A DNA stretch of 64,000 nucleotides, taken from assembly GCA_905197955.1 (NCBI GenBank), contig CAJKAR010000012.1:34703-98702 (forward strand), in the 5' to 3' direction. Below, piece after piece: positions 41,468-49,704 of this stretch (positions within the stretch are counted from its first letter, which is position 1; each line of letters starts with the position of its first letter). A program made the translations under genes and the position numbers. The notes under the pieces were generated by a model. The model saw only the letters and a program-made list of their open reading frames with translations, did not search any database and had not been told where the DNA came from. Origin of the DNA: an uncultured Lentisphaeria bacterium. Its GTDB lineage: Bacteria > Verrucomicrobiota > Lentisphaeria > Victivallales > UBA1829.

Positions 41468-42445
41468 ATGATGACGTTTCCGAAACAGATGCGGGTATTT
41501 CCGGTTCTTTCCCGGGATTTTATCGGCAAGGGGATGAAACGGTTCATTTTCTGGACCGTTCTTGTTCTTCACTGTTCCGTTTTTGTGCTTCCATTCTGCT
41601 GGTATCTTCTTATGACGTGGCTGAATCCTCCGCAGAAGGCGATCAGCGTGACTCTGGTGGAAAATCCGACTTCGGAACCGTTCAGTAAACGCGGAATGCC
41701 CTCCAATGCCGGAAAGCAGACCGAATCGGATGCGCGGAAAGAGGTTGCCGCTCCGCCCGAGATCGGCGATATTCCGGATCTGCCGGGCAATATTCCTGAT
41801 CTTCCGGATGTGCCGGATGTCCCCAAACTCAAACGACCGAAACCGAAGGAGGTTCCGGTCCAGACGAAAAAGCCGCCGATCAAAACCTCTCCCGCCAGAG
41901 AGCCGACTCCTTCGGTGAAGAGACCCGTTACCACGCGGAAAACGACAGCTCCGCCGAAGCGTCAGTCCATGGAGGACCAGATCCGTGAATGGCGGAAGCA
42001 GCATGGCGGCAAGCGTGTGCGTGTCACCAGAAATACGAATCCTGCGGGCGGAACCGGTTCTTCCGCGCGGAGTCGGGAACTGGCAGGCATTGCCGATGAT
42101 ATTTCGGATATGATCGGCAACGGCGGCACCGCGGATTCCGGCGCGGGCGGCGTTTACGACCGCTATAATGCGATCATGACCAACTACATTCAGACGCGCT
42201 GGCGTCCCTATAAACCGGATTCGATTGCGCTGCGCGGAACAAAACCGGTTGTGCAGCTGTCTTTCCTGATCGAAGGATCCGGCAGGATTCTGCGGAAGTC
42301 GATTGTGAGACGATGCGGAATTCCTGCGGTGGATGCGGCTGTGGAGTCGTTTCTGCGCAGTCTGACGGTTCTGCCGGCTCCTCCGGACCGCAAGCGTCAG
42401 GTCCTTACTCTGAATCTTGAGGTCGAGCCCGCGCGTGGGGTTTGA
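41468..42445 (+). CDS. TonB/TolA-like energy transducer
   Basis: 325 residues. One N-terminal membrane helix (FWTVLVLHCSVFVLPFCWYLL) is followed by a Pro/Lys-rich periplasmic linker of ~150 residues (IPDLPGNIPDLPDVPDVP, PKRPKPKEV-like runs). The C-terminal ~90 residues form a TonB/TolA-type domain (TNYIQTRWRPYKPDSIALRG, VVQLSFLIEGSGRILRKSIVRRCGIPAVDAAVESFLR). It should span the periplasm and carry force from TolQ-TolR. No TolB or Pal gene follows here. Confidence 0.85.
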   Translation: MMTFPKQMRVFPVLSRDFIGKGMKRFIFWTVLVLHCSVFVLPFCWYLLMTWLNPPQKAISVTLVENPTSEPFSKRGMPSNAGKQTESDARKEVAAPPEIGDIPDLPGNIPDLPDVPDVPKLKRPKPKEVPVQTKKPPIKTSPAREPTPSVKRPVTTRKTTAPPKRQSMEDQIREWRKQHGGKRVRVTRNTNPAGGTGSSARSRELAGIADDISDMIGNGGTADSGAGGVYDRYNAIMTNYIQTRWRPYKPDSIALRGTKPVVQLSFLIEGSGRILRKSIVRRCGIPAVDAAVESFLRSLTVLPAPPDRKRQVLTLNLEVEPARGV

Positions 42446-42480
42446 CCGGAAGCCCGCGGAATGCGGAAAATGAGGTATGC

Positions 42481-44337
42481 ATGAATAACAAACGTTATCT
42501 GGAAGTTGTTTTTACCATCGGGCTTGTGGTGATCGCCGTGATCGGATACGCGCTGGTCGCCGCGCTGGACCGGACCCGTTTTGAAATAGAGAAACTGCAT
42601 GTCACGGTCCGGGAACTGAAGGAGAAAATGGATTCCGGCGGATATCGTCCCATTTCGGGAGAGGTTGTCCGTTCCGATGCCGCTTCCGGAGCGGTTCCGC
42701 TGGCAAATGCGGAGTTCTATGACCGGAATGCGGTTCCCGGGGATCGTTTTGTCACATCGATTGCCTCTGATACGAAAAACATGAACTACATCATCAACAA
42801 TGAGGCGACCATTGGTACGATCTGGAGCAAGGCGATGGATTCCCTTGCCGAACTGAACTATCAGGATTTGAAGACGTTCGAACCGCAGCTTGCGGAGTCG
42901 TGGAGCATGTCTGAAGACGGGCTGACCTATCGGATCAAGCTCCGGAAAGGGGTTCTCTGGCACGATTTCACCGATCCTGTGACGGGAAAGGTCTGGAAGG
43001 ATGTTCCCGTGACTGCCGCCGATTTCAAATTTTATATCGATGTCGTGAAAAATCCGAAAGTGGATGCTGCTCCTGTGCGGACCTATCTTCAGGATCTGGA
43101 GAAGGTGAATGTGATCAATGATTACGAGTTTGAGGTGGTCTGGCGGAAGAAATATTTTCTGTCGCTGGATATGACGCTCGGCCTTCAGCCGCTTCCCCGT
43201 CATTTCTACCATGCGTATGAGGGGCCGTTTGATCCGGAGCGGTTCAACAATGATAACGAACGCAACCGGATTATTGTCGGCTGCGGTCCTTACCGGTTTG
43301 TCAAATGGGACAAGGGACGGCGCGTTCTGATGACCCGCTGGGAGAAGTATTACGGAAAGAATCTTGGCGTCATGCCTGCGATCAAGGATATTTCCTTTGA
43401 TGTGATTCAGCATCCGAACACGCGCCTTCAGGCATTGATCTCGAAGGATCTGGATGAGGCGGGGCTTCAGCCGGATCAGTGGGTTAACCGGACTGATGTT
43501 CCGGCGTTCGGAAAGGACGGCTATCTGGATAAGATCAAGTTTCCGCAGCTTGCCTATAATTATCTTGGGTTCAATTTGACGAATCCGATTTTCAAGGATG
43601 CCGGAACGCGTGTTGCGCTGAGTCACCTGGTGAATCGTGAACGGCTGGTGAAGGATGTCTATCACGGACTTGCGCGTCCGGTTTCAGGACCGTTTTTCCC
43701 GGATGGCGAGGCTTACGACAAGTCCATTCAGCCCTATCCCTTCTCGGTGGAGACGGCAAAAAAGATGCTCGCCGACGCCGGTTGGAAGGATGTCGATAAC
43801 GACGGCATTCTGGAACGCGACGGCCGTAAACTCAAATTCACGGTCATGTATCCGAACGCCGCTCCGACCTATCAGCGGATGCTGGCGATGATCAAGGAAG
43901 ATATGGCGAAGGCCGGTGTGCAGATGGATCTGCTTGGTCTGGAATGGTCGGTCTGTGTGCAGCGGCTTGAGAAGAAGCGTTTTGATGTCTGTGCTCTCGG
44001 CTGGCTTGGCGGCATCAAGCCGGATCCGTATCAGATCTGGCACTCCAGCCAGGCGGATCTGGAATCCTCCAGCAATCACATTCAGTTCAAGAATCCGGAG
44101 GCGGATAAGCTTATTGAAGAGCTGCGCATCACGTTTGATCCGGCGAAGCGTCAGGTTCTTTATCATCGTTTTCACCGTCTGATCCACGAGGAGCAGCCGT
44201 ATATCTTTCTGTTCTCCTCTTATTCTCTGAATGCGTTGAACCGCAGATACCGCAATGTGCGGGTGTTCCCGCTGGGGTATCAGATGAATTTGTTCTGGAC
44301 CCCGAAGGCGGAGCAGATGCGTGTGCCGGGAATTTAA
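42481..44337 (+). CDS. Membrane-anchored SBP_bac_5 (peptide ABC-type) solute-binding protein
   Basis: 618 residues. An uncleaved-looking N-terminal helix (YLEVVFTIGLVVIAVIGYALVAAL) and a short coiled coil (~35-55) lead to an OppA/DppA-type fold: LAESWSMSEDGLTYRIKLRKGVLWHD, ELNPLR-like VGCGPYRFVKWDKG, and the C-terminal 'HSSQADLESSSNHIQFKNPEADKLIEELR'. No permease or ATPase gene is adjacent, and no lipobox is seen. GAGG lies 5 nt before the ATG. It is the last gene of the Tol operon, so a role coupled to the envelope machine, rather than ordinary import, is possible; this is inference. Confidence 0.8.
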   Translation: MNNKRYLEVVFTIGLVVIAVIGYALVAALDRTRFEIEKLHVTVRELKEKMDSGGYRPISGEVVRSDAASGAVPLANAEFYDRNAVPGDRFVTSIASDTKNMNYIINNEATIGTIWSKAMDSLAELNYQDLKTFEPQLAESWSMSEDGLTYRIKLRKGVLWHDFTDPVTGKVWKDVPVTAADFKFYIDVVKNPKVDAAPVRTYLQDLEKVNVINDYEFEVVWRKKYFLSLDMTLGLQPLPRHFYHAYEGPFDPERFNNDNERNRIIVGCGPYRFVKWDKGRRVLMTRWEKYYGKNLGVMPAIKDISFDVIQHPNTRLQALISKDLDEAGLQPDQWVNRTDVPAFGKDGYLDKIKFPQLAYNYLGFNLTNPIFKDAGTRVALSHLVNRERLVKDVYHGLARPVSGPFFPDGEAYDKSIQPYPFSVETAKKMLADAGWKDVDNDGILERDGRKLKFTVMYPNAAPTYQRMLAMIKEDMAKAGVQMDLLGLEWSVCVQRLEKKRFDVCALGWLGGIKPDPYQIWHSSQADLESSSNHIQFKNPEADKLIEELRITFDPAKRQVLYHRFHRLIHEEQPYIFLFSSYSLNALNRRYRNVRVFPLGYQMNLFWTPKAEQMRVPGI

Positions 44338-44345
44338 AATAGAAA

Positions 44346-44458
44346 CAGAGGCAGGGAAAACAATACCGCTCCAACTAGATAAGGTACTGTAAAGTCTTGG
44401 CGACTTTGATGTATTTAACGTTCAGAGGATGTTACCCTGCCTCCTGAGAGTACTTATA
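44346..44458 (+). ncRNA. Possible structured RNA with a pseudoknot
   Basis: GAGGCAGGG (44348-44356) pairs perfectly with CCCTGCCTC (44435-44443). Inside lie AAAGTC/GACTTT (44391-44407) and ATAAGGTACT (44379-44388), which can pair with AGTACTTAT (44449-44457) outside the closing stem, giving a pseudoknot. No T run follows. It lies between the anchored solute-binding protein gene and mutT. No known RNA family was recognised. Confidence 0.4.
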
Positions 44459-44498
44459 CCATCATCCGCGGAAAAAGCAAGTGGAATGAACAAAAAAA

Positions 44499-44897
44499 AT
44501 GGAAATGCGAAAAAAAGTATGTGCGGCGGTGATTCGCCGTAATGGGCGGACGCTGATCTGCAGTCGTCCGAAGGCGACAATTCTGGGCGATAAAATGGAG
44601 TTTCCCGGAGGAAAAGTCGAGCCGGGGGAGTCGTTGAACGAATGCATCGTCCGCGAACTGAAAGAGGAGCTGAATGCAGAGATCCTTCCGCTGGATGTGA
44701 TTCATGAGATTGAGCACCCCTATCCCTCCGGTATCCTGAATATTCTTTTCATCCGCTGTCTTCTGTTGGATGACTCTAAGCTCGAACCACGGGATGGGCA
44801 GGAGTTTCGCTGGGTCAGGACCAGTGAGCTTGGATCGATCGATTTCCTTCCGGCGGATCTTCCATTTGCGCGTCTTCTGGCGGAAGCCGCGGATTGA
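44499..44897 (+). CDS. mutT: NUDIX hydrolase, MutT-like
   Basis: 132 residues. The NUDIX box GX5EX7REUXEEXGU is GGKVEPGESLNECIVRELKEEL, with a variant residue after the EE. The start (KVCAAVIRRNGRTLICSRPK) and the conserved 'FPGGK' match 8-oxo-dGTP pyrophosphatases (MutT/NudG). It would clean the nucleotide pool. No strong ribosome-binding site is visible before the ATG. It faces the leftward zinc-ribbon gene, stop to stop, with 3 nt between. Confidence 0.85.
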   Translation: MEMRKKVCAAVIRRNGRTLICSRPKATILGDKMEFPGGKVEPGESLNECIVRELKEELNAEILPLDVIHEIEHPYPSGILNILFIRCLLLDDSKLEPRDGQEFRWVRTSELGSIDFLPADLPFARLLAEAAD

Positions 44898-44900
44898 GAT

Positions 44901-45566
44901 TTATTTTTCCGGAGCTTTTATTTTTTCCGGATCGTTGTTTTCCTCGGGTGGGGGAGGGGGCAGTTCGATCGGTTTGCGTTCGACCTTGTCGGTCGGCAGG
45001 TTTTCCGGGGCAGGGCTGTCGTTTTCCGATTTTGCATCGGGAAGCTGGATTGCGTTTTCCACGGAGGACCCGGGTTCCGATGGCGTCGAAGGAACGGATT
45101 TCTTTGCTTTGCCCTGGACAGAATCCAGGAATGAGGCAAGACGGTATTTGAACAAAACCCGTGCATTGGAATTGTCGATATGAGAGCCATCCCCGGCATC
45201 GGATTCCGCAATCGAACGGAGCTTGGATGCCGCTCCGCCGATATCATAGCGGAAGACAAAGAATCCGATTGCTCCCGCCAGAATAAGAACGGTCAGCAGG
45301 AAAAAGCAGAACTTCATGAAGCTCAGGAACAGCGCGACAAAATCGAATCCTTTCCTGGGCGGCGGCAGAGAGGAATCTTCCTCCTCTTCGGAGTCGTTTT
45401 CCCGGTATGGTCTTCCGCATTCGGGACAGGCGGATTGTCTGTTTCTGTTCCGGTGTTTTGGGGTGGCGGGAGTGTCAACGGGGGCATCAACGGGGGCGCC
45501 GCAATGAGGGCACGCCGTTGCTTTATCGGAAACTTTTCCGCCGCATTCTGAACATTTGAGAAGCAT
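44901..45566 (-). CDS. Zinc-ribbon membrane protein of unknown function
   Basis: 221 residues. Two N-terminal zinc ribbons (KCSECGGKVSDKATACPHCG, then ACPECGRPY) are followed by an acidic stretch, one membrane helix (FCFFLLTVLILAGAIGFFVF) and a charged, Pro-rich C-terminal tail. Orientation would place the ribbons in the cytoplasm. No specific family is recognised. It follows the RodZ-like gene with a 15-nt gap and may share its transcript. Confidence 0.65.
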   Translation of the reverse strand: MLLKCSECGGKVSDKATACPHCGAPVDAPVDTPATPKHRNRNRQSACPECGRPYRENDSEEEEDSSLPPPRKGFDFVALFLSFMKFCFFLLTVLILAGAIGFFVFRYDIGGAASKLRSIAESDAGDGSHIDNSNARVLFKYRLASFLDSVQGKAKKSVPSTPSEPGSSVENAIQLPDAKSENDSPAPENLPTDKVERKPIELPPPPPEENNDPEKIKAPEK

Positions 45567-45581
45567 GCTGTCTCCGGATTT

Positions 45582-46862
45582 TTATCTTGAAGGAATGACC
45601 AGTTCGCGCATGATGGAGGGAATCTGCGGAGGGGTCAGCGATTCGAGCTGTCCGGCATCGAAACTGTTGACCGGAGGAGTCCGGACTTCTGCAGCTGTTC
45701 CCGCCTGGCGCTGTTCCGGGACAGTCGTAGTCGTCCGCTGCTGACGGAGAGAGACGGTCAGCAGAATGATTCCCGCGATAATCAGAACCAGAACCAGTGC
45801 CGCCGCAGAGACCACCAGATAGAAGATCTTGTTGATGCGTTTTTCCTCTTCCTCATTTTTCTGCACATCCTGTTCGAGATGCTGGATCAGCTGTTCCGGG
45901 ACATCCTCATGGGTTCCTGCTGATTCGCGGATCTTCCGGAGCGCGATGTTTCTGCTCTCCTCGTTCAGATTGTAGACTCCGCAGAGCGTGCGGACATAGG
46001 TGCTCGGAAAGATTCCGGAAGGCAGACTCTTGAAATCGTCCGATTCCAGCGCTTCGATATAGTTTTTCTTGATCCGGGTTGCCGCCGAAGCCTGCTCCAG
46101 ACTCATTCCCGCCTGTTTTCTGGCGTTCTGCATGAGTTTGCCGATGGTGGATGTGGCGGGATCCGCCGTGATTGCAATTTTATTGCGGTCCATATCCGGC
46201 GGGATGATGGCTTCCCGAGTCCTGATTTTTCCATAGCGCGGACTGGAAGAGGGAAGGGGACGTGCCGTCTTGAGTTTTTCCTTTTCTTCCGGCTGGTTGG
46301 GGGCCGCCGGCGCTGGAGATGTTTTTTTCTCGGAGAATGTGGTGCCGGCATCTTCCGGAGGACGTGCGGTCATTGAGGTTTCCGGCTGGGGGGCCTCCGT
46401 GGAAATTTCAATTTCGGATTCGTTTTCTTCGTGAGGAGTTTTCCCCTGAACAATGATCGGGTCCTGAATTTCGGGTGCTTCCGGACGGGGCAGATAGCTG
46501 GCAGGGGCTTCCTCGGCTCTGGAGAGAATTTCCTGCTGCGGCTCGACTGCTCCGCCGACGGGGGCGACAAATGCGGTCGGACCTGCCTCTTTCAGTCTGC
46601 TTTCGATGAAGGCCTCGGTCACCTGCTGAGAGAGCGGCGGAGGCTGGGCGGAGATGACTGTATCTTCCGAAGGCACCGCAGAGACAGCTTCTGTTTCATT
46701 CCGTTCTTCGAACAGCGGCTTGACCGGGGGATTTTCGGTTGCGGGAAACAGCGGTTTCGGCGCACCGGTCCCGGAATGAGACGCCGGAGCGCTGTCGTTG
46801 GAGAAAAGATCGTCTTCCGTGTATCCGTCCTTCCGGACTCCGTTTTCTTCATTCATAGTCAT
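45582..46862 (-). CDS. RodZ-like membrane protein with helix-turn-helix
   Basis: 426 residues. An acidic, Pro/Glu-rich disordered N-terminus (~1-230) leads to a RodZ-type helix-turn-helix (GKLMQNARKQAGMSLEQASAATRIKKNYIEALESDDFKSLP, given here in parts: 'KQAGMSLEQASAATRIKK' and 'YIEALESDDFKSLPSG'). A membrane helix lies near the C-terminus (IFYLVVSAAALVLVLIIAGIILL) with a short periplasmic tail. RodZ normally bears its HTH at the N-terminus and a larger periplasmic domain, so this is a variant. AGGA 6 nt before ATG 46862. It overlaps no gene and follows ftsK by 13 nt. Confidence 0.75.
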   Translation of the reverse strand: MTMNEENGVRKDGYTEDDLFSNDSAPASHSGTGAPKPLFPATENPPVKPLFEERNETEAVSAVPSEDTVISAQPPPLSQQVTEAFIESRLKEAGPTAFVAPVGGAVEPQQEILSRAEEAPASYLPRPEAPEIQDPIIVQGKTPHEENESEIEISTEAPQPETSMTARPPEDAGTTFSEKKTSPAPAAPNQPEEKEKLKTARPLPSSSPRYGKIRTREAIIPPDMDRNKIAITADPATSTIGKLMQNARKQAGMSLEQASAATRIKKNYIEALESDDFKSLPSGIFPSTYVRTLCGVYNLNEESRNIALRKIRESAGTHEDVPEQLIQHLEQDVQKNEEEEKRINKIFYLVVSAAALVLVLIIAGIILLTVSLRQQRTTTTVPEQRQAGTAAEVRTPPVNSFDAGQLESLTPPQIPSIMRELVIPSR

Positions 46863-46875
46863 GATCCGTCCTGTT

Positions 46876-49530
46876 TTATTGGTATTCATTTGTTTCGATC
46901 AGATCGTCCAGAATCAGGATATCCCGTTTCTGTCCGCCGGGGAGGGGGGCGCTGATGATGCCGCGCTGTTCGAGCTGATCCATCAGCTCGGCCGCCCGGT
47001 TGTATCCGATAACGAGACGGCGCTGGAGATAGGAAGTGCTGGCCTTGCGTTCATTGATAATGATCTCAAGGGCTTTCCGCATCAGATCGCTGTCGCCCGG
47101 TTTGAGATATTTGGCTGCGATGGAATTGACGGCCGCGGAGGAAACGGCTCCACTCGCATCCTCATCTTCGCCGCCCATTTCATAGACGCTTCCTTCATCG
47201 CCGTTCATATGATTGTGCACGGTGTATTTGTTTTTGCCTTTTTTCTTGGGATTGTCCTCGTCGCCTTCCTGGATCTCGGCTTCCGCAACGACTTTGCTGT
47301 CGAATTTCTGTTCCACCTGTGCGGAGACAAAATCAACGACTCTCTGAATTTCCGGATCGGAGACCATGGATCCCTGTACACGTTCCATGCCTTCGCCTCC
47401 GGGGGCGAGGAAGAGCATATCGCCTTTACCGAGGAGTTTTTCGGCGCCGACCGTGTCCAGAATCACGCGGCTGTCGATTCCGGAACCCACGCGGAACGAG
47501 ATCTTGGTCGGCAGGTTCGCTTTGATGACACCTGTGATGATGTCTTTTCTCGGCGTCTGTGTCGCAATGACGAGATGGATTCCGGCGGCACGGCCTTTCT
47601 GGGCGATTCGGCAGATGGAGGTTTCCACATCGGCCTTTGCCTCTGTCATCATGATATCGGCGAGCTCGTCGATGATCACTACAAGCAGCGGCAGTTTCTG
47701 CGGAATCACATTGCCGTGTTCATCCAGTTCCGGTTCCGGCGGAATCGGACGGTTGTTGAAGCTTTCCAGATTTTTCGCCTTCACCGCCGCAAGAATCTGA
47801 TAGCGCCGTTCCATTTCATTCACTCCCCAGCGCAGGGCGAGCGGAACCAGTTTCGGATCGTTGACCACAGGCGTAATCAGGTGCGGAAGAGGACGGTACA
47901 TTGCAAGTTCCACGAATTTCGGGTCCACCAGGATCAGACGCAGATCATAGGGCGAGAACTTGCAGAGCAGACTCATGATGAGGGTGTTCATGCAGACGCT
48001 TTTTCCGCTTCCGGTTGATCCGGCGATCAGCAGATGCGGCGCTTTCGCCAGATTGGCAATGACGGCTTTTCCCGCGACATCGCGTCCGAGAATAATCGGA
48101 ATGTTGCTGGCTCCGGCTTTGGCTTTTTTCCAGTCCTCGCCCTCCATGATGGAGCGGATGTAGACATTGGTCGAGACCTTGTTCGGAACTTCGACTCCGA
48201 CCGCGTTTTTCCCGGGAATCGGCGCAAGGATACGCACACTTTCCGCCTGCATTTCCATGGCGATGTTGTTGGTGATGCTCGTGACCTTTTCCACTTTTAC
48301 GCCCGGTTCCAGAGAGACATCGAAACGGGTGATGCGGGGACCAATGACAATATCGGAGACTCGTCCGTCGATGCCGAAGCTGTCGAGGGTTGCCTGGAGG
48401 ATCTCCTGCGTGCGGGCAAGATGTTCCCGGTCTTCCGTTTTGGCATCCTGTACGGCATCGAAGAGTTTGATGGGCGGCAGACAGTAGTCTGCATGGGAGA
48501 GGTTCCCCGTGGTCGGCTGCGACTGCGATGCCGTGATGTGCGACCGCTGATTCGAGCCGTTCATGGCATTCGTAATTCTCGGCTGCGGAAGCGGCTGATC
48601 GGGATGCTGCCGCGTCTGCGGTTCCGCTGCCACATGGCCTTCAAAATTGCTGTATGTTGCCGGAGGCGGTGTTCTTCTTGGTTCGGGCTGCGGTTCCGGA
48701 AGCGCAGGTTCCGGTTCGGGGGCCGCGGGCATCGGATCGGGATCAAAGGGTGGTTCTCCATCGTCTTCCTGTGGATCCGGTTCGAAGGATTCCTGCTCCT
48801 CGGGTTCGGGGGGAAGTTCCGGGCGATAGGGTTCTTTTTTCTGGAATTTTGCCTGCGGTTTCATGGAGGCGGCGGGACGCAGAGGCTGATCCTCGTCCTC
48901 TTCTTCCGCGTTCTTTTTGCGGACGCTGATTTTGAGGTCAAACTTGGAAAGGAGAATATCCTTCCAGTCCGCCAGAAAGACGAAGACGAGTCCGCAGAGC
49001 AGAAAGGTCATGGCGACAATCAGGGTCCCGACCGTCCCGATGTGCCTGCGGATGAGCCCCGCCGGCAGATAGTCGTTTCCGGGAGCCGCGAGTTTTGATC
49101 CGATGACCCCTCCAGAAAGTGCCAGTTCCGGCGCTTGTGAGTGTCCGATTCCGAGCTGTTCGGTCCACTGCACCATATCCTGCGGCCACATTGCCATCAG
49201 GATCGTGATGCCGAGAATAATTGCGGCAAGGGCTCCGATGTATCCTTTGCGTTTTGTCGGGATGCGGATGAAACTTCTGCCCAGGCAGAACAGAAGGAAC
49301 AGTGTGATCGGATAGATCGCCAGTCCGAACAGATAGAACAGTATGCGTGCGATTTTTGCTCCGACCGGTCCGATGAGATTCTGAATGGGTTCATCGCTTC
49401 CGTGTTCCAGCACGGCAAGATCCGCCTGATTGTGCGACAGTATGGACAGAACAAACAGGAGAAGGAGAATCAGAATCAGCACATATCTGAATTTGAATTC
49501 TCTCTTTTCCTCTATCATTTCTCCGGGCAT
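46876..49530 (-). CDS. ftsK: FtsK/SpoIIIE DNA translocase
   Basis: 884 residues. Four or five N-terminal membrane helices, a Pro/Glu-rich linker (~200-370), then the motor: Walker A GSTGSGKS (~504-511), Walker B VVIIDELADIMM, QKGRAAGIHLVIATQTP, and a C-terminal winged helix (gamma domain, YLQRRLVIGYNRAAELMDQLEQRG). It pumps chromosome termini through the division septum. The start is MPGEM at 49530, with GGAGG 7 nt upstream; an in-frame extension of 33 codons upstream is rejected since it crosses the promoter. Followed by the RodZ-like gene. Confidence 0.95.
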   Translation of the reverse strand: MPGEMIEEKREFKFRYVLILILLLLFVLSILSHNQADLAVLEHGSDEPIQNLIGPVGAKIARILFYLFGLAIYPITLFLLFCLGRSFIRIPTKRKGYIGALAAIILGITILMAMWPQDMVQWTEQLGIGHSQAPELALSGGVIGSKLAAPGNDYLPAGLIRRHIGTVGTLIVAMTFLLCGLVFVFLADWKDILLSKFDLKISVRKKNAEEEDEDQPLRPAASMKPQAKFQKKEPYRPELPPEPEEQESFEPDPQEDDGEPPFDPDPMPAAPEPEPALPEPQPEPRRTPPPATYSNFEGHVAAEPQTRQHPDQPLPQPRITNAMNGSNQRSHITASQSQPTTGNLSHADYCLPPIKLFDAVQDAKTEDREHLARTQEILQATLDSFGIDGRVSDIVIGPRITRFDVSLEPGVKVEKVTSITNNIAMEMQAESVRILAPIPGKNAVGVEVPNKVSTNVYIRSIMEGEDWKKAKAGASNIPIILGRDVAGKAVIANLAKAPHLLIAGSTGSGKSVCMNTLIMSLLCKFSPYDLRLILVDPKFVELAMYRPLPHLITPVVNDPKLVPLALRWGVNEMERRYQILAAVKAKNLESFNNRPIPPEPELDEHGNVIPQKLPLLVVIIDELADIMMTEAKADVETSICRIAQKGRAAGIHLVIATQTPRKDIITGVIKANLPTKISFRVGSGIDSRVILDTVGAEKLLGKGDMLFLAPGGEGMERVQGSMVSDPEIQRVVDFVSAQVEQKFDSKVVAEAEIQEGDEDNPKKKGKNKYTVHNHMNGDEGSVYEMGGEDEDASGAVSSAAVNSIAAKYLKPGDSDLMRKALEIIINERKASTSYLQRRLVIGYNRAAELMDQLEQRGIISAPLPGGQKRDILILDDLIETNEYQ

Positions 49531-49568
49531 GCAAAAACCTCCAGAATCCGTTGATTTCATGACTAGGA

Positions 49569-49596
49569 AACATAGTCCGTTTCGGCTGTTTTTCAA
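49569..49596 (-). promoter_or_regulatory. Probable promoter of ftsK
   Basis: Minus strand: TTGAAA, 16 nt, TATGTT; transcript start ~32 nt before the ATG. Confidence 0.45.
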
Positions 49597-49635
49597 CCTG
49601 TTTTCTGAAAATATTTGACGGGAAATCAAAAGCGG

Positions 49636-49665
49636 GCCGCCTTCCGTTTTTGACTGGAAGGCGGC
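49636..49665 (-). terminator. Terminator of the hcp operon
   Basis: GCCGCCTTCC pairs perfectly with GGAAGGCGGC around a 10-nt loop, followed on the minus strand by CCGCTTTTGATTT. It sits 40 nt past the hcp stop. Confidence 0.75.
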
Positions 49666-49704
49666 TCTGCGAAAGGAATCCGCATTCGCGGATGAGGGGT
49701 TCTC

